This document shows positions 22,890 through 34,199 of a stretch of DNA of 53,528 bases, piece by piece. Each line of letters begins with the position of its first letter. Position 1 is the first letter of the stretch. The position numbers and the translations under genes were made by a program. Location: contig WIUZ02000034.1 in NCBI GenBank assembly GCA_015956445.1, positions 1 through 53,528 of the forward strand, written 5' to 3'. The notes beneath the pieces were generated by a model that ran no database searches, was not told where the DNA came from, and worked only from the letters and a program-made list of their open reading frames with translations. The stretch is from Thelephora terrestris. Taxonomy: Eukaryota > Basidiomycota > Agaricomycetes > Thelephorales > Thelephoraceae.

Positions 22890-24152
22890 CTCTTGGCAGT
22901 GAGGGTAGTTACCGTCGAATTGAAAGCCTTCAGGATGGCATCTGCAACAGCATCCGGTTGCACCAGCGGTGCGAGGTGTCCGCATCCCGCGATCCGTTGA
23001 ATTGAGGCGAGTTGGCCTCTGAACCCATTGTCATGTATATCCCCCTTGACACGGGCGGGACTGGCAGCAAATCAGCGGCGCTCGAGACAGAACATCGGAT
23101 GTGCTGCTGCTTACATGTAGTCATCAATAGCCCCCCAAATGACATGCACGGGGGTGCCCGAGCACAATGATTCAACAAAGTCAAATGCGAGCACTTGGCT
23201 GGTCCGGTCTCTAAACGTTGAGGATTCCTGTAATTTCGCGCACTTGAGGGTCACACCAGGTTGGTTGAAAGGGTCATCCTTGGTCGTCTCCCGAAGGCCA
23301 AATTCCTGCATGAATATCGAAGTGAGCGTCTTGTAATGCGGAACAGGGTCGGAGAGACGCTGGAGGTATCCTGACCACGAAGAGCTTCATCACCCGCTTG
23401 TCCCATGACTTCATCCCTTTCGTAGAGAACGACGTCAACGCTTCCTCCTGCTCTCCCAGAAATCCTACGAGCTAGGGCAATCTCGTGGAGTTTTATATCG
23501 TGTTTAAGTGCTTTAAAGTGCCGCGCGGTGAGCAACATGGGTTCTATGAACACCAAAGAGTCGAACTTGACAGTAGGGTAGAACGTGTGGGCCAGGGCAC
23601 TCCAGGGTTGTTTCAGCCAAAGGCTTCGATTACAGGTTCGCGAGAATACGGACGCACAGAGAAACCGCACCCATGGAATGTCCGATCCCAACCAGCCTCC
23701 TGTTCGCAAAGTCAAGCCTCACAAGCCGGTTTTTGCCATCAGTGAATGTTCCCAGTCCTGCGAGAATCAGATTGATGGCTCGGGAATAGTTCTCCCAGCT
23801 GACTTTTTCCAGCTCGATGTCAGCGTTGCGGCAGTTAACCGCGAAAAGCCTCACATGTTATGTCATAGGCACCAGACTTCAAAAGCGCCGCGTTGAGAAC
23901 AGCAGCGTCGCCCATGATTGGGTGCATCTATGGCCCATGCATCACGAATCTTTAGTCGTTGGGCTTCGCGCTCTCCGCAAAAATGCGTTCGATGATGGGC
24001 TCCCATACTTCCTTGTGGAACCCGGTTCCGTGTGCAAGTATCAAGGTGAACCCGGTCTGTTCGGTAACCAAGTTCGGGTAACGTTTCAACGTGACGAGGA
24101 AAGGGAACTGAGGCCTAGGGTCAAAGCCATATTCCTCGAAAGTGAGAGGCAT
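22890..24152 (-). CDS. alpha/beta-hydrolase fold protein
   Basis: Serine-hydrolase fold enzyme, substrate unknown. It starts MPLTFEEYGFDPRPQFPFLV and continues GFTLILAHGTGFHKEVWEP (the HGTG oxyanion region). IDAPNHG, SWENYSRAINLILAGLGTFT and the nucleophile elbow IGHSMGAVSL (GxSxG) near 23700 follow. IEPMLLTARHFKALKHDIK and HVIWGAIDDY come next. The C-terminus reads LASIQRIAGCGHLAPLVQPD, where the His after GCG is the likely catalytic base, and ends STVTTLTAKSRL with a stop at 22890. This layout matches a basidiomycete family of AB-hydrolases. Several short introns and small frame shifts are present. The start is the Met before the conserved LTFEEY block; the frame is open further upstream. 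Confidence 0.84.
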
Positions 24153-24328
24153 GTCTTGAGTTATGGCGAGCGAACGAAGATCCAGAAGGAAGGAAAGAAG
24201 GGGAACTTGTTTTGATACCCTTTGGCGACCCGCATGATGGTGAAAATGATCAAGAGCGCAGTGATTAGTATGACTAAACTTCGGCTTCGTTGCCGGTGTA
24301 CGATGGCCGAACAAGTACACTAGAAATA

Positions 24329-26046
24329 TCACAAGCTGTCTACTTGTGTCTGAGTCTCGGGAGCTGGTTGTGGGATATACGGTGGACCTGGAGGGTCCGC
24401 CGGGGTAAACTCCATGATGGTATCGACCCATGCCAACCCCCAGGCTCCGTTTCCTGTCTTGGTTCCACCCAAAATCTTCCTTTCGTCGTTGCGAGGGCCC
24501 TGCTCCCACCAGCTGCGCGTCGGTTGCGTGTCCGAACGATCTGTGAGACGTAAATAGGAGGCATGCAAGCTTTCAAGAAATGTGAACTCACACACGACGA
24601 TACCGTTTGTGCGGCTCGTACACACCCAACGGAAGTTCAGCCTCCTCGCGCCTTCGTCTCTCTTCTTTCGTCTCTTCGTTCTCGTCCTCAACGGAACGTT
24701 TTGGACTGTCGGGTGTCGAGGAGGGGTCGCATAAAACACCACCACAAGCTCTGAGAGCCTCTCTTCTAAGTCGACCGAATTCTTCACCAGTTTCAATGGT
24801 CCTTTGTGCCGCGATCAGCATCCAATTTTCCTCAGTGAGACCATCCCTAGTCAACATTGACTTCCGGTACAGCATTTAAAGGTCCGTCGCTGTATGGGCC
24901 CCAACCAGAGCCTCCGAATATCGTGTGGGGCCTCCAGCTCGGTAAATCCCCCACCCCCACCCCGCTCAACGCGAGATTGTTTATCGACACCAGTAAGTTG
25001 CGCAAGCTCTGTCTGAGTAGAGGGATCTTGGAGGTCCCTACGAGATCACCAGGTGTAGACCCATAGCTGTGATCTCTTCCAGAACTTTGTCCTCGTAGTA
25101 ATCATCCACAACCCATCGCCCGTCTGTCGAGTGGTGAGCACTCAAATAAGGTAGGCGGGATGGCCACGCACCAATGAGCATCTTTGCTCCATGAAGCTTA
25201 TACGCACTCCGTGCGGTGATGAGTGTGACGCTCCTCGTTCGTAGATGAGGACCAAGTTTTCCTATCTCAATCAGATAATCCTTCTCCGGCTGAGTTGCAT
25301 TTAACTTGAAAGCAAGAGGATTTCTGCGGAAGTAGTAGAGCGAGTCTCGAAAACCGGACGTCCTCGCCGCGTCGATGGCCAACATGAACATTTTCTCTGG
25401 ATGCCTTTGTGGGAGGTTGAACGTTTGCGCTTTAAAACGTCGGCCCCCTAGAAGTCTCCCCGCAGCATCGATCTTGGTGTTGCCTTTGGGATCCTCTTCG
25501 GTAATAAACTCATCTCCTTCGATAACGTAGACCTTGCCGTTGATCTTGCGAAAGGGCTTGCCGCCACCGATCGGGCCACCTTCTAACCCGTCTTCACCAG
25601 CCTCATCTCCCTCTACAGTTTCATTTTCCACCTCTGCGAACGTGGATCAGTGCAAAGTAACGCGTAAGTCAGAACCACTCACCGCGTCGTGGGCGCCCTC
25701 GCTTCCCAGAACCCTTTGGGCGGCCCCTGGGTCGGGGAGCGCCAGTTTGCGGGGGTTTTGCCTTCCCGCTACCTTTCGGCCTCCCTCTTGGTCGTGGAGT
25801 CTTAACCACTGGAGTTTCCTCGACTGCGCCGTCGGGTCACTCGGAGCGCCGTCCTCGGTTGCAGCCACCTCTTCGTTCTCTTCGTTGTTCTCATTGTCAT
25901 TATCGTCGTTATTTTCCTCATCTTCCTGCTCCTCCTCAGGCAGCTCTTCGTCCTCAGGATCTGCGGGCTCCGATTCGCTGGCTGGTCGAGGAGATGGGCA
26001 GGAGGCTCGCGTGAACGGAGTGGGCGAATAATGATCTTCCACTCAT
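24329..26046 (-). CDS. NPL6: RSC7/SWP82-type subunit of a chromatin-remodelling complex, with duplicated AT-hooks
   Basis: Nuclear subunit of the RSC or SWI/SNF remodeller. The N-terminus is acidic (ESEPADPEDEELPEEEQEDE). It is followed by AT-hook sequence: PRPRGRPKGSGK twice, then RGRPRR, at about 25680-25800. The diagnostic RSC7 core reads INGKVYVIEGDEFITEEDPK, LGGRRFKAQTFNLPQRHPEK, FMLAIDAARTSGFRDSLYYF, RRNPLAFKLNATQPEKDYLI, ARSAYKLHGAKM and GRWVVDDYYEDKVLEEI. The C-terminal exons read LTRDGLTEENWMLIAAQRT, LPLGVYEPH and GTKTGNGAWGLAWVDT, ending QVDSL. Introns occur at about 25630-25680 and within the C-terminal half. The likely start is the ATG at 26046, with a one-base shift soon after. 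The upstream gene's stop is only 36 bp away on the same strand. Confidence 0.88.
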
Positions 26047-26082
26047 GATGTTGTCAGTAAGAATCACTGTTTATTACGTAAT

Positions 26083-26913
26083 TTACATCACTTCATAAAG
26101 ACCGCTCACATGTCGGCGGCCCAGTTGTTCGCTCCAAAACCTCATCATATGTTCCCACTCTTTTTTCGATCGCGGCATCCCTTCACCACCCACCTGGATA
26201 TCTCTGATGGACCCAAGCCTTTTCTGAAGGCTGCTTTATCGTTCGTAGAGAGTGCAGACTCGGCTGGAGGTGATCTATGGAAGAGTAGTAAAGGAACTGG
26301 GCAGGCTGACTTCAGGGTTGGGTAGGATAACAGCGGGCCACAGACGGAAACAACAGAACCGAGTGGTGAGATAGACGAATCGAAGTTTTTCTGGAGTTGC
26401 TGTCTCCATCTCAGCAGCGCGAACTCAACGGCAACCGTCCCCCCTTGAGCAACCCAAAGATGTGAACATTCAAGGGAGACCATCTGCAGTCATTGATCAG
26501 GTGGTCAAATATCTTGGCCAGAAGGTCGAGCGCGGGCGTTGGGTTTGGATTTGGGAGAATGTCGCCCAGAGGATCGAATGATTCGTACCACTGGAACGCC
26601 TCCTCGTACAGATAGGGTATTCTGCTCTTGCCTCATTAGAACCAACCCGCACATAATGACCGTAGGAAACAATAGACCGACTTCTCTGGGGCTCGAATTG
26701 CAAGGGTCGCCGTCTGCGGCAACTTGAGTTGCTTTCCCAAGTTGGCGAATGGTGTCTGCGTGTCGCCCAATCCGTGTAAAGGATCAACAAATTCTCGTCG
26801 ACACCGTCATCGCTTGAGTTGTAAGAAAACGGGACTGGAATCGCGTTTTTACTCGGTGGACTGTGTGTCACCGTCGTTTCGTCCGACGGAGATCGTACGT
26901 GAAGGTGCTGCAT
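26083..26913 (-). CDS. phospholipase/carboxylesterase-family acyl-hydrolase (possible inactive site)
   Basis: Member of the LYPLA/carboxylesterase branch of the alpha/beta-hydrolase fold. It starts MQHLHVRSPSDETTVTHS. After frame correction it reads PVPFSYNSSDDGVDENLLIL, LHGLGDTQTPFANLGKQLKL, EEAFQWYESFDPLGDILPNP and FDHLINDCRW. The nucleophile elbow HIFG-?-QGGTVAVEFAL follows at about 26455. The end is VSVCGPLLSYPTLKSACP, PRSKKEWEHMMRFWSEQLGR and VSGLYEVM. The family elbow is GFSQGG. Here a one-base gap falls inside the elbow codons, so the nucleophile could be Ser (LSQGG) or Ala (VAQGG/FAQGG). At least three small shifts are present in this gene of about 250 codons. Confidence 0.78.
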
Positions 26914-26995
26914 GAGAGACGACGCCGAGGGTGGTGGTTGTGGTCAAAGCCGAATCTCTCTTGTTTTCACTTCACCCACGTCGTCGCCCTCGACG
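26914..26995. promoter_or_regulatory. 82-bp divergent promoter between the acylesterase gene and SET1
   Basis: The two start codons face away from each other across 82 bp. A further in-frame-looking ATG at 26909 would overlap the esterase start and is less likely to be used for SET1. Confidence 0.5.
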
Positions 26996-29900
26996 ATGTC
27001 TGGAAAAGCCCCGCCACGGGCTCCGAGGGCGTTGTGACCTCACTAGCTCAAGCCAATGCTGCGTCCTCGAGTTCGACGTCTTCAAACACGACACCAACAC
27101 GTCTACCCCCGTTCGGCACCCCATCCCTACTGGACCGAGAAGTCTTACCAACGGTGGAATACAAAGACCGAAATCGTTTCTGAATGGTTTCCTAATGCCT
27201 GTGCCGTCGCTCAAGGGCAAAGAAGTCGACTACAGCGACATTGCACTTCCAAGTCAGGACCAATCCAATCTCGCCACTGTACGCGCATCCTAGCAATGTG
27301 GTTTTAAAAATCGACATCTAACGGATTAGACAGGTTAATGGAGACGAGCCACGACCACCGTCGTCGAAACCACCGCCCCTGCCGCCCCTTTCGATACAAC
27401 CGCCTCCACCCCCGCCTCCTCTTCCACCCCCGCCAGATTAGCGCCGCCACCGCCACCACCATCTACCTCCCCGCAACCTAGACCTCCCCCAGATGCACCA
27501 CCCACTCTACCTCCTCCCCCTCCGCCCCACCAGACTCACAACCCCCACCCCCTCCACCCCCTTCTGATCCGCGACCACCTCCATTGCCGACCTTGCCCGC
27601 GAAACATGTAATGCAACCCATCCACTTCTCGAACCCTTAAGCCAAATCTGATATTACATTCCCGGTGAGATCACCCGAACCCTCTCCTTTGCCAAAGCCA
27701 CTACCAGAGCCCGCGGCCAGACCGCCCTCTCCCCAAATTCCATCACCTCCTGCTCCGCTGCACGTTGAAGAATCCTCATCCCACCCCCGCCACCGAAGTC
27801 TCCCTCACCTGCACCTGTCTATAGTTACCATCTCCACCGCCTTGGCCGACCAGTCGATCCGAATTCCCCACACGCGAACGAACCCACAAGATTCTGTTCG
27901 ACGCATCCGTCGACAAAGATCGGGACGGTCGCTTCCGTCAATTGATTGAGAAGATTCAGCAGTTAGATCCGAACTCAGAACACAGAATCAAGGGGAAAGG
28001 AAAAGGGAAGGAATTGTTGTATCGGTATGAGGGTGAAGTGGTGGAAGGTGAGCACATGCCGCCTATACGAGATCCGAGGAAGGTTCCAGGTACGAGGAGG
28101 TTACAATCTCTGAGACCTGGAAGAGGGGAATTTCATATCATCAAATACGAAGTAAGTGTATTCGGTCCTCGTGGATTTAAGGTTTACCTCATGGCTCTGC
28201 TAGCACGATCAGCATTCAGTTGGACCACCTCCTCCCACGGCAGTCTTGGCAGTTAATATCTCCCCGCTCACGTCAAACCAACAAATCCGTCGACATTTTG
28301 CCGTTCATGGTCGTATTCTTTCGTTTGAACCAGAAATAGACAAGACCACTGGTAGCGCATTGGGGATTGTGTACATCAAGTTCTCAACACACGACGAAGC
28401 GAAGATATGCGTGGAGAAGGAGCATGGTGGAAAGAGCAATGGTCAAGGTTCAACGCTGAGTATCCAAACTATACCTGGCGAAGAACTCAAAGTTGTTCTC
28501 GACGATGATGCCAAATCGAAACTCAGGGCGATCTTGAGGGAGCTGGATGACCGAAGACGGAAGGGAAAAGAGGCTGCTTTAATTAAGAAAAAGGAGGCTG
28601 AAGCCGGAGAGCGTCGAAAAAAAGGAGGAGGAGCTGGCTGCGAGGAAGGAGGCAGAAGAGGCAAGAAGAACCCGACCCTCTACGCAGCCTGAACCCCGAC
28701 ATCGTAGCATTCTTCCCCCAACACGCCATCCACTACCTGCTCATCCTGGGCCTGCTGCTTCAGCTGTCCCAGAACCAAGCCTCCCCCGCCTGCTCTGTTA
28801 CGGACAAGGAATCTGCATTCCACCACAAGGTACTCTTCCCGACCAACTCTGTCCCTACATGACCATTCCTCTTCATCCACACCTATCCACACGAGAAGCC
28901 GACCAAGTGATCGATACAGTGGCCGATCAAGCCACTACTCACGGAGTCGGCACTCCCCTCGTCGGTACTCCCGATCCCGTTCCCGCTCATATTCAAGATC
29001 GAGATCACGATCGAGGTCCCCCTCACCGATCTCCCGCAAACCTGGTCAGTCATCACGGTCCCTCGGAAGGCAAAGTCAACGAGAAGTCGTGGACGCTGAG
29101 CTCGAACGTAATGGCAACGAGTACGTAACGATTGAGGAATCCGGGGGTGGCCAGCTTGGCTCGCATGTGAAGGAAGAGGACGTGCGGCGTTTCTTCGACG
29201 GGTTCAAGGTGGACAAGGTGCGCACCCAACCAACCTCCCCCTGAAAACGTTTTCACTGACGAGGTGTAATTTTGATTCGGCTACGTATTTGTCCCTCTCC
29301 AGGTTCTCCGCGACCACCTTGGATGGTGCGTGACGTTCCAAACGTCGGATTCCGCACGGAAAGCAAAGACGGTGCTGAACGCAGGCACCCGTACCTTAGC
29401 TCACACATCGGTTATGCTAAGTGTTCACACCCCTCCGTCATCATGGACCCCATCTATGCGCGCTGCTGCACCTTCCGCTCGAGAAACCTCGAGGCGGTGG
29501 CGGGACGGCGACATAGCCGAAGAGGCTGAGCGACTCATCCTGAAGGAGCTGCGGACACTTTTGGAGAGAGATGTGATGGACAGGGTGATTGGCGTCAAGC
29601 TTCGGCAGATGGTCACTGACGAGAAGGAGCGGAAAGCGAGAGGTGTAAAAGTTGACTTCTTGGAAGGCGATGCTGCGTCCGAGGAGAAAGAAAAACGGGG
29701 GCTCAAAGGGCTTTCCTTCAAGAAGAACAGGGTTGTCAAACCCCAACCTCCACCTACCGTAGAAGAACACTCGGTAACAGAAGTGAGTCCGAGTCGAGAG
29801 GCAGACGAGGATCAAGTGGATGAGCTCGAGGCGGTACAAAGACCAAAGAAAAGGCAAAGGGTTGTCACTGAGGACGTCACCGAGCCTGAGCTCGAAGTCT

Positions 29901-31190
29901 CCCCGGCTGTCGAGGAAGTCGAGGAAGATGACAGCGCCCTTTCCCTGCAGGACAACATAGCGAAGAGAAAGGAGCCCCCACTGGCAGACTCTGAGGACGT
30001 CCGCCCTATCAAGAAGTCGAAGGCGACCGACAAGAAGAAGGCCGAGAGTAAACCGACGGCCGTCGAGGAGCAGTCACCTACGCCAGATGTCGTTATTCCT
30101 GGGGATATCGATTTCGAGGTCCCCGTCATCACAGAAGTCCGCCTTTCTCCCGAGAGAGACTCCTCAGCCTTTGCCACTCCAGAACCCACTTCCAGTTGGT
30201 CTGACCCGATCAGGGATGGGTTGTTCGAGGATGACGAAGACATGTACTTTGCCAAGCTCGCTCTTTCACGAACATCGGACGGTGAATTTATCGTCCCCCT
30301 CCCTCGTGTATCGGCAGAGGAAGAATCTGATCCCGACGCGCCCCCGCCTTTTCGAGTTCATTCCACTGGGTCCGCTCGCACCGAAGGATATTACAAGATT
30401 ACCCACGCCGAGAAAACAGCTTATGTCACGCAATACACCGCCCAGGCAAAGGCCGCCAACAAGGACGTCATTCCCGAACCCGCTGTTGTTGCCCCAACCC
30501 CTACAGTCACGTCCTCGCGTTCCAACCGCGCAAACGCTAGGAGACGCGCCCAGGGTATCGAAGAAATCAACCAAATGCAGCGAGCTATGCAGTTGTCTCT
30601 GGGAGAAACACCGGCTACGGATCAGGTCAAGTTCAATCAGCTCCAGACACGCAAAAAGCATCTCCGGTTCGCTCGGTCCCCCATTCACGACTGGGGTCTA
30701 TATGCCATGGAACGGATCGCGCGCGGAGAGATGGTCATCGAGTACGTGGGGGAGGTCATCCGTGCGGCCGTCGCCGACAAAAGAGAGAAGGCGTACGAGA
30801 GACAGGGAATTGGGAGTAGTTACCTCTTCAGGATTGATGAAGACCTGGTGGTTGATGCTACGAAGAAAGGCAACCTTGGGTATGTACTGGCCCTGCTATG
30901 CTCTGACAGTTTTGTTGACTTGACATGTGACCACAGACGGCTCATTAACCACTCCTGTGACCCGAATTGCACGGCTAAGATCATCACCATCAGTGGTGTG
31001 AAGAAGATTGTCATTTATGCCAAGCAAGAGATAGAGTTGGGGGATGAAATCACATACGGTGCGTCCCAAGCTTCTAGTGAGGCCATTGAACTGACCCGGA
31101 TTCTTGCTCCCAGATTATCATTTCCCAATAGAACAAGATAAGATTCCATGCCTGTGTGGATCTGCGAAATGTCGCGGCTATCTAAACTGA
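26996..31190 (+). CDS. SET1: SET1, COMPASS histone H3 lysine-4 methyltransferase
   Basis: Catalytic subunit of COMPASS; methylates H3K4 in the nucleus. It starts [13 protein letters not shown], then [19 protein letters not shown] and a long poly-proline region (27340-27800). [20 protein letters not shown] precedes an RRM near 28230-28480 ([37 protein letters not shown]). A Lys/Glu coiled segment and an RS-repeat stretch ([18 protein letters not shown], near 28960-29030) follow. A second RRM-like segment has [20 protein letters not shown] before the intron 29218-29302. The N-SET and SET domains include [40 protein letters not shown] and [13 protein letters not shown]. After the last intron (31060-31112) come [17 protein letters not shown] and the post-SET CRGYLN. 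An intron at 30880-30936 splits the SET domain. The 5' half has several frame shifts; from about 29.3 kb it is clean. Confidence 0.93.
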
Positions 31191-34100
31191 CCTACGGTTG
31201 GATGTTGCAGTTCCTGGGGAACGGCGTACGTTATTTTTCATTATGCGGGCTTGCATATTCCAGTATATTTCCTTTTACATCGTACCTTCAGATCCTTGTC
31301 GTCTTTGCAACTTGCTGTTTTACTTGCTATTAGGATTATCTTTGTGCGGTTCCGCTATACCCCCTCCTGGCGTCGCTCCGGTGTAGCGCTAGTAATCTAA
31401 TGTTCTGCCTTTATGGAACAGCGTTCGGTGAACGGCATTTTTAGTTCAACCGCCGGTTGATATATCGGTGGCATCAACGAGCAAGGTGGCAGTGGGACAG
31501 AGGTGACGGCGGCCAGACAATCTACTCTTATACAAATACTCAAAAGGCAGATGATCATAAAACACACCGGTGATCAATCTATCAGAGCCAAGAGGTGGAG
31601 CGAAAACGAGAACACCCTGCATGATGGACCTCCACAATCGCATTCGAGGAGTCAGAAGATTGTGCATATCAGTAGATGCGTCGATGACCAGTGGATGAAA
31701 TATGCGAGCACAGGCACTGCGACATTCGCAAACGCGTTCGCGGTGACTGGAAGGGTGCACAATGTGCCAATGGCGTGTGGTGACTGAGTTCCAGTAACTG
31801 GGCACGCGTACGTTCTTTTTCCAGATGTACTAGGGTGGGCTCTACAGGTACATCGACAACGAAAACACATCACTAGTGCAAGACTAGGTTCGTTCCAAAA
31901 CCACTCCTCTCGGTGAGCTTGTGCCGAGCCTGAGCGCAAGACAACAGTGCTCGTGATATCGGATGTGATCTATTCGATCGATTCGATCATCGATCATACT
32001 ATTATAGACTCCCCTCAGCCGTCACGCACACTTTCTCCCTCAGGACATCAGCTGCTTCATTTCGAGTGAAACCACGATCCAAGCACGGTCGTCCTTTCAT
32101 CATCTTCTGGAATTTGGCTCTTCTACGAGGGTACCCAGCGTTGGTCTTCACAAGGATTTCCAGTACATGACACACTCTAGCTGACCGAGGGCAACGTACG
32201 TAGTCTACTCAAAGTCGCGATTACGATGCGAACTACATCCGTGACAACTAGGCCCAGTGTTATCCCGGTTTTACCTTCAACCGCGGATCAGTCGATGAAG
32301 GTGGAGTACAAGTTTTCATCACATGGACCAATATTGAGCGTCACTAACGCAGGCAAACGGAATGGAAAAGATGGGGGGTATCCCTTGGAACGGGGGCTGG
32401 AGTCACTATGGTGGTACGGGGTGAACTAAAGCAACGATGCAGAGCCGGCTGTGATTATTTTCACCACATTCGAGCTCAGCGGGGAGATTGTGTTGCTCGG
32501 TGGATGCAGACGGGTAGGGAGTGAAGTCGAGGGGGGCTTCCTTCCCACGTTTGCGGAGCATATTACAGGGCCGATGGACTGGCCAATCGACTGGCGCCCC
32601 GATTGATATCCAATGGCCACCCCGGTAGCACGTCCAAGCCTTCTCGTTTTATTCCCGGGTCAAATTTAACGCTATCAATCAAGTGGTGCAATAGACCCCG
32701 CAGCCGTTCAGGTTCAGCCCCAAGGTCGGCCTTCACGGAACGCAAGGGAGTGCATCAAGCTTCAAGCTTCACCCCTTCAATTGCCTCGATGCGCGTTGCT
32801 TGCTCAAACTGGCGGAGTTTACATACCACTGCACAAGTCGCAGGGTCATACGATAAGTGAGCTACGTGGTGATTATCTACGGTCAAGGATCGGCCTGATA
32901 GAACGTGAGGCCCGGGGATGCTCCTGGCGTATTCAAGATGTTGAAGCGCGCACGGCAGCGTAGTCGGGGGCCTTCTCCTCCTCTTATTTCTTGTCGAATG
33001 TCTGCGGCTAGCAACAGACTTAACACCTGGCGGTGTGCTATACCATAGCCCGCCGCGGGTATGGATCATTATTATATTTACTAAGTGCTGACCAAATTCG
33101 TTGTCCTCCCACGCACACGCCAGCCACGGTAGACCGAATTCAGCTCCACACACTTTCGAACTAATGATGTTCTCGTGGGTTCCGACTCACGCCCATACAT
33201 CAGTCCCTGCAGGGTCGTCCAGGAGAGACGGCCCCCGCATTCAAAAACCAAACGACAGCGTGGGATGCAGGTATTCTAGAATCAAGCCGGTGGGGGGGGG
33301 GACCCAAACACGCAGGGATAATCCCGAGCGGAGAGAGAAATGCGTGATGTGCAGATCTGGTTCAAGATCTGAACTCGATCAGAGCCCGTGTCTTGCAGAG
33401 AGGTCCCCCAACCGGAGTACTCAAGTACTCAAGTACTCACCGGCACCCTTAGCGCAGCGCTTGAGAGTTCTTCAAAGAAAAAAAAACAATGAAACCCGAA
33501 CCGTTTGGATCGAGACTAGGATGCAGGGACGGCAGACCGACAGCGGAAAGCCGCTGCTTCAAATGTTCATTCAGCCTTCAGCTTCAGATCCGAGTCGTGA
33601 GATTGTTGAAAGGGCATCATCAATAACTTGTGCACGGGGTATGTACGCTCTTATGGCCGGTATGCGCCACATACGTCCGCTGCTCCTCTCACTTCAAGTT
33701 CAGGAAACCACCTCAACTTCGTAACGATTATGGCAGACAATAGAGGAAATAAGCGCCTTTCCATATCTGGAAGGTCAATAGTCGCGCGTTACTCTGCCGA
33801 GCTGCGTTTATACTAAGCGCGCCGCCACTGCACCGCTAGCAGCTCCAAGCTTCAAGCTTTGATTTTTCGTAGCTGACCCGCTCCGGTGAGGGAATATTTC
33901 GGCTTTCCGTCGTGGCCCTGGGACCTGGGTTTGACAGATCCAAGAAGATTCAAGAGCGTGACTGTGATGCAAAGATGCCGGTAATGATCGGGATCACGTG
34001 GGAACAATGCCAGGCGATTTTCTATTGTTTCTTCACTCTTTTGTTCTTTAAACACTATCGTACAAAACCATGGGCCAGGGTATTATGCACTCCTTGCTCT

Positions 34101-34199
34101 ATCCCCCCCAACTACCATACCTATGCGTCGTCCTCCGTCTATCCAGGTCGACGGCCACGCCATGTGGGTGACGACCAACGACCAACGACTCCTGCTTCG
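31191..34199. other. 3-kb gene-poor block between SET1 and STE6
   Basis: Only short, mutually overlapping open frames (up to about 207 codons at 33101-33724 on the plus strand). They have odd composition, no domains and no splice pattern. It includes a three-copy 8-bp tandem repeat at 33416-33439, short GATC-rich palindromic sequence near 31975-31995 and a G10-type run near 33290. It probably holds the SET1 3' UTR, the STE6 promoter and degraded repeats. Confidence 0.5.
33416..33439. repeat. tandem repeat, three copies of AGTACTCA
   Basis: Three perfect 8-bp copies lie end to end. Each contains the palindrome AGTACT. It is about 760 bp upstream of the chosen STE6 start. Confidence 0.85.

Noticed and set aside
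29812-30688. Two overlapping minus-strand frames of about 140-147 codons inside SET1
   Set aside because: They are antisense to the acidic linker and SET region, which are clearly coding on the plus strand.
33101-33724. 207-codon plus-strand frame in the gene-poor block
   Set aside because: Low-complexity, Arg/Ser-heavy translation with no domain; it crosses the AGTACTCA repeat. Chance is likely.
32756-33859. The 14-mer CAAGCTTCAAGCTT at 32756 and again at 33846
   Set aside because: Short, simple and self-repeating; two copies 1.1 kb apart in the same orientation could arise by chance, and no element is bounded by them.
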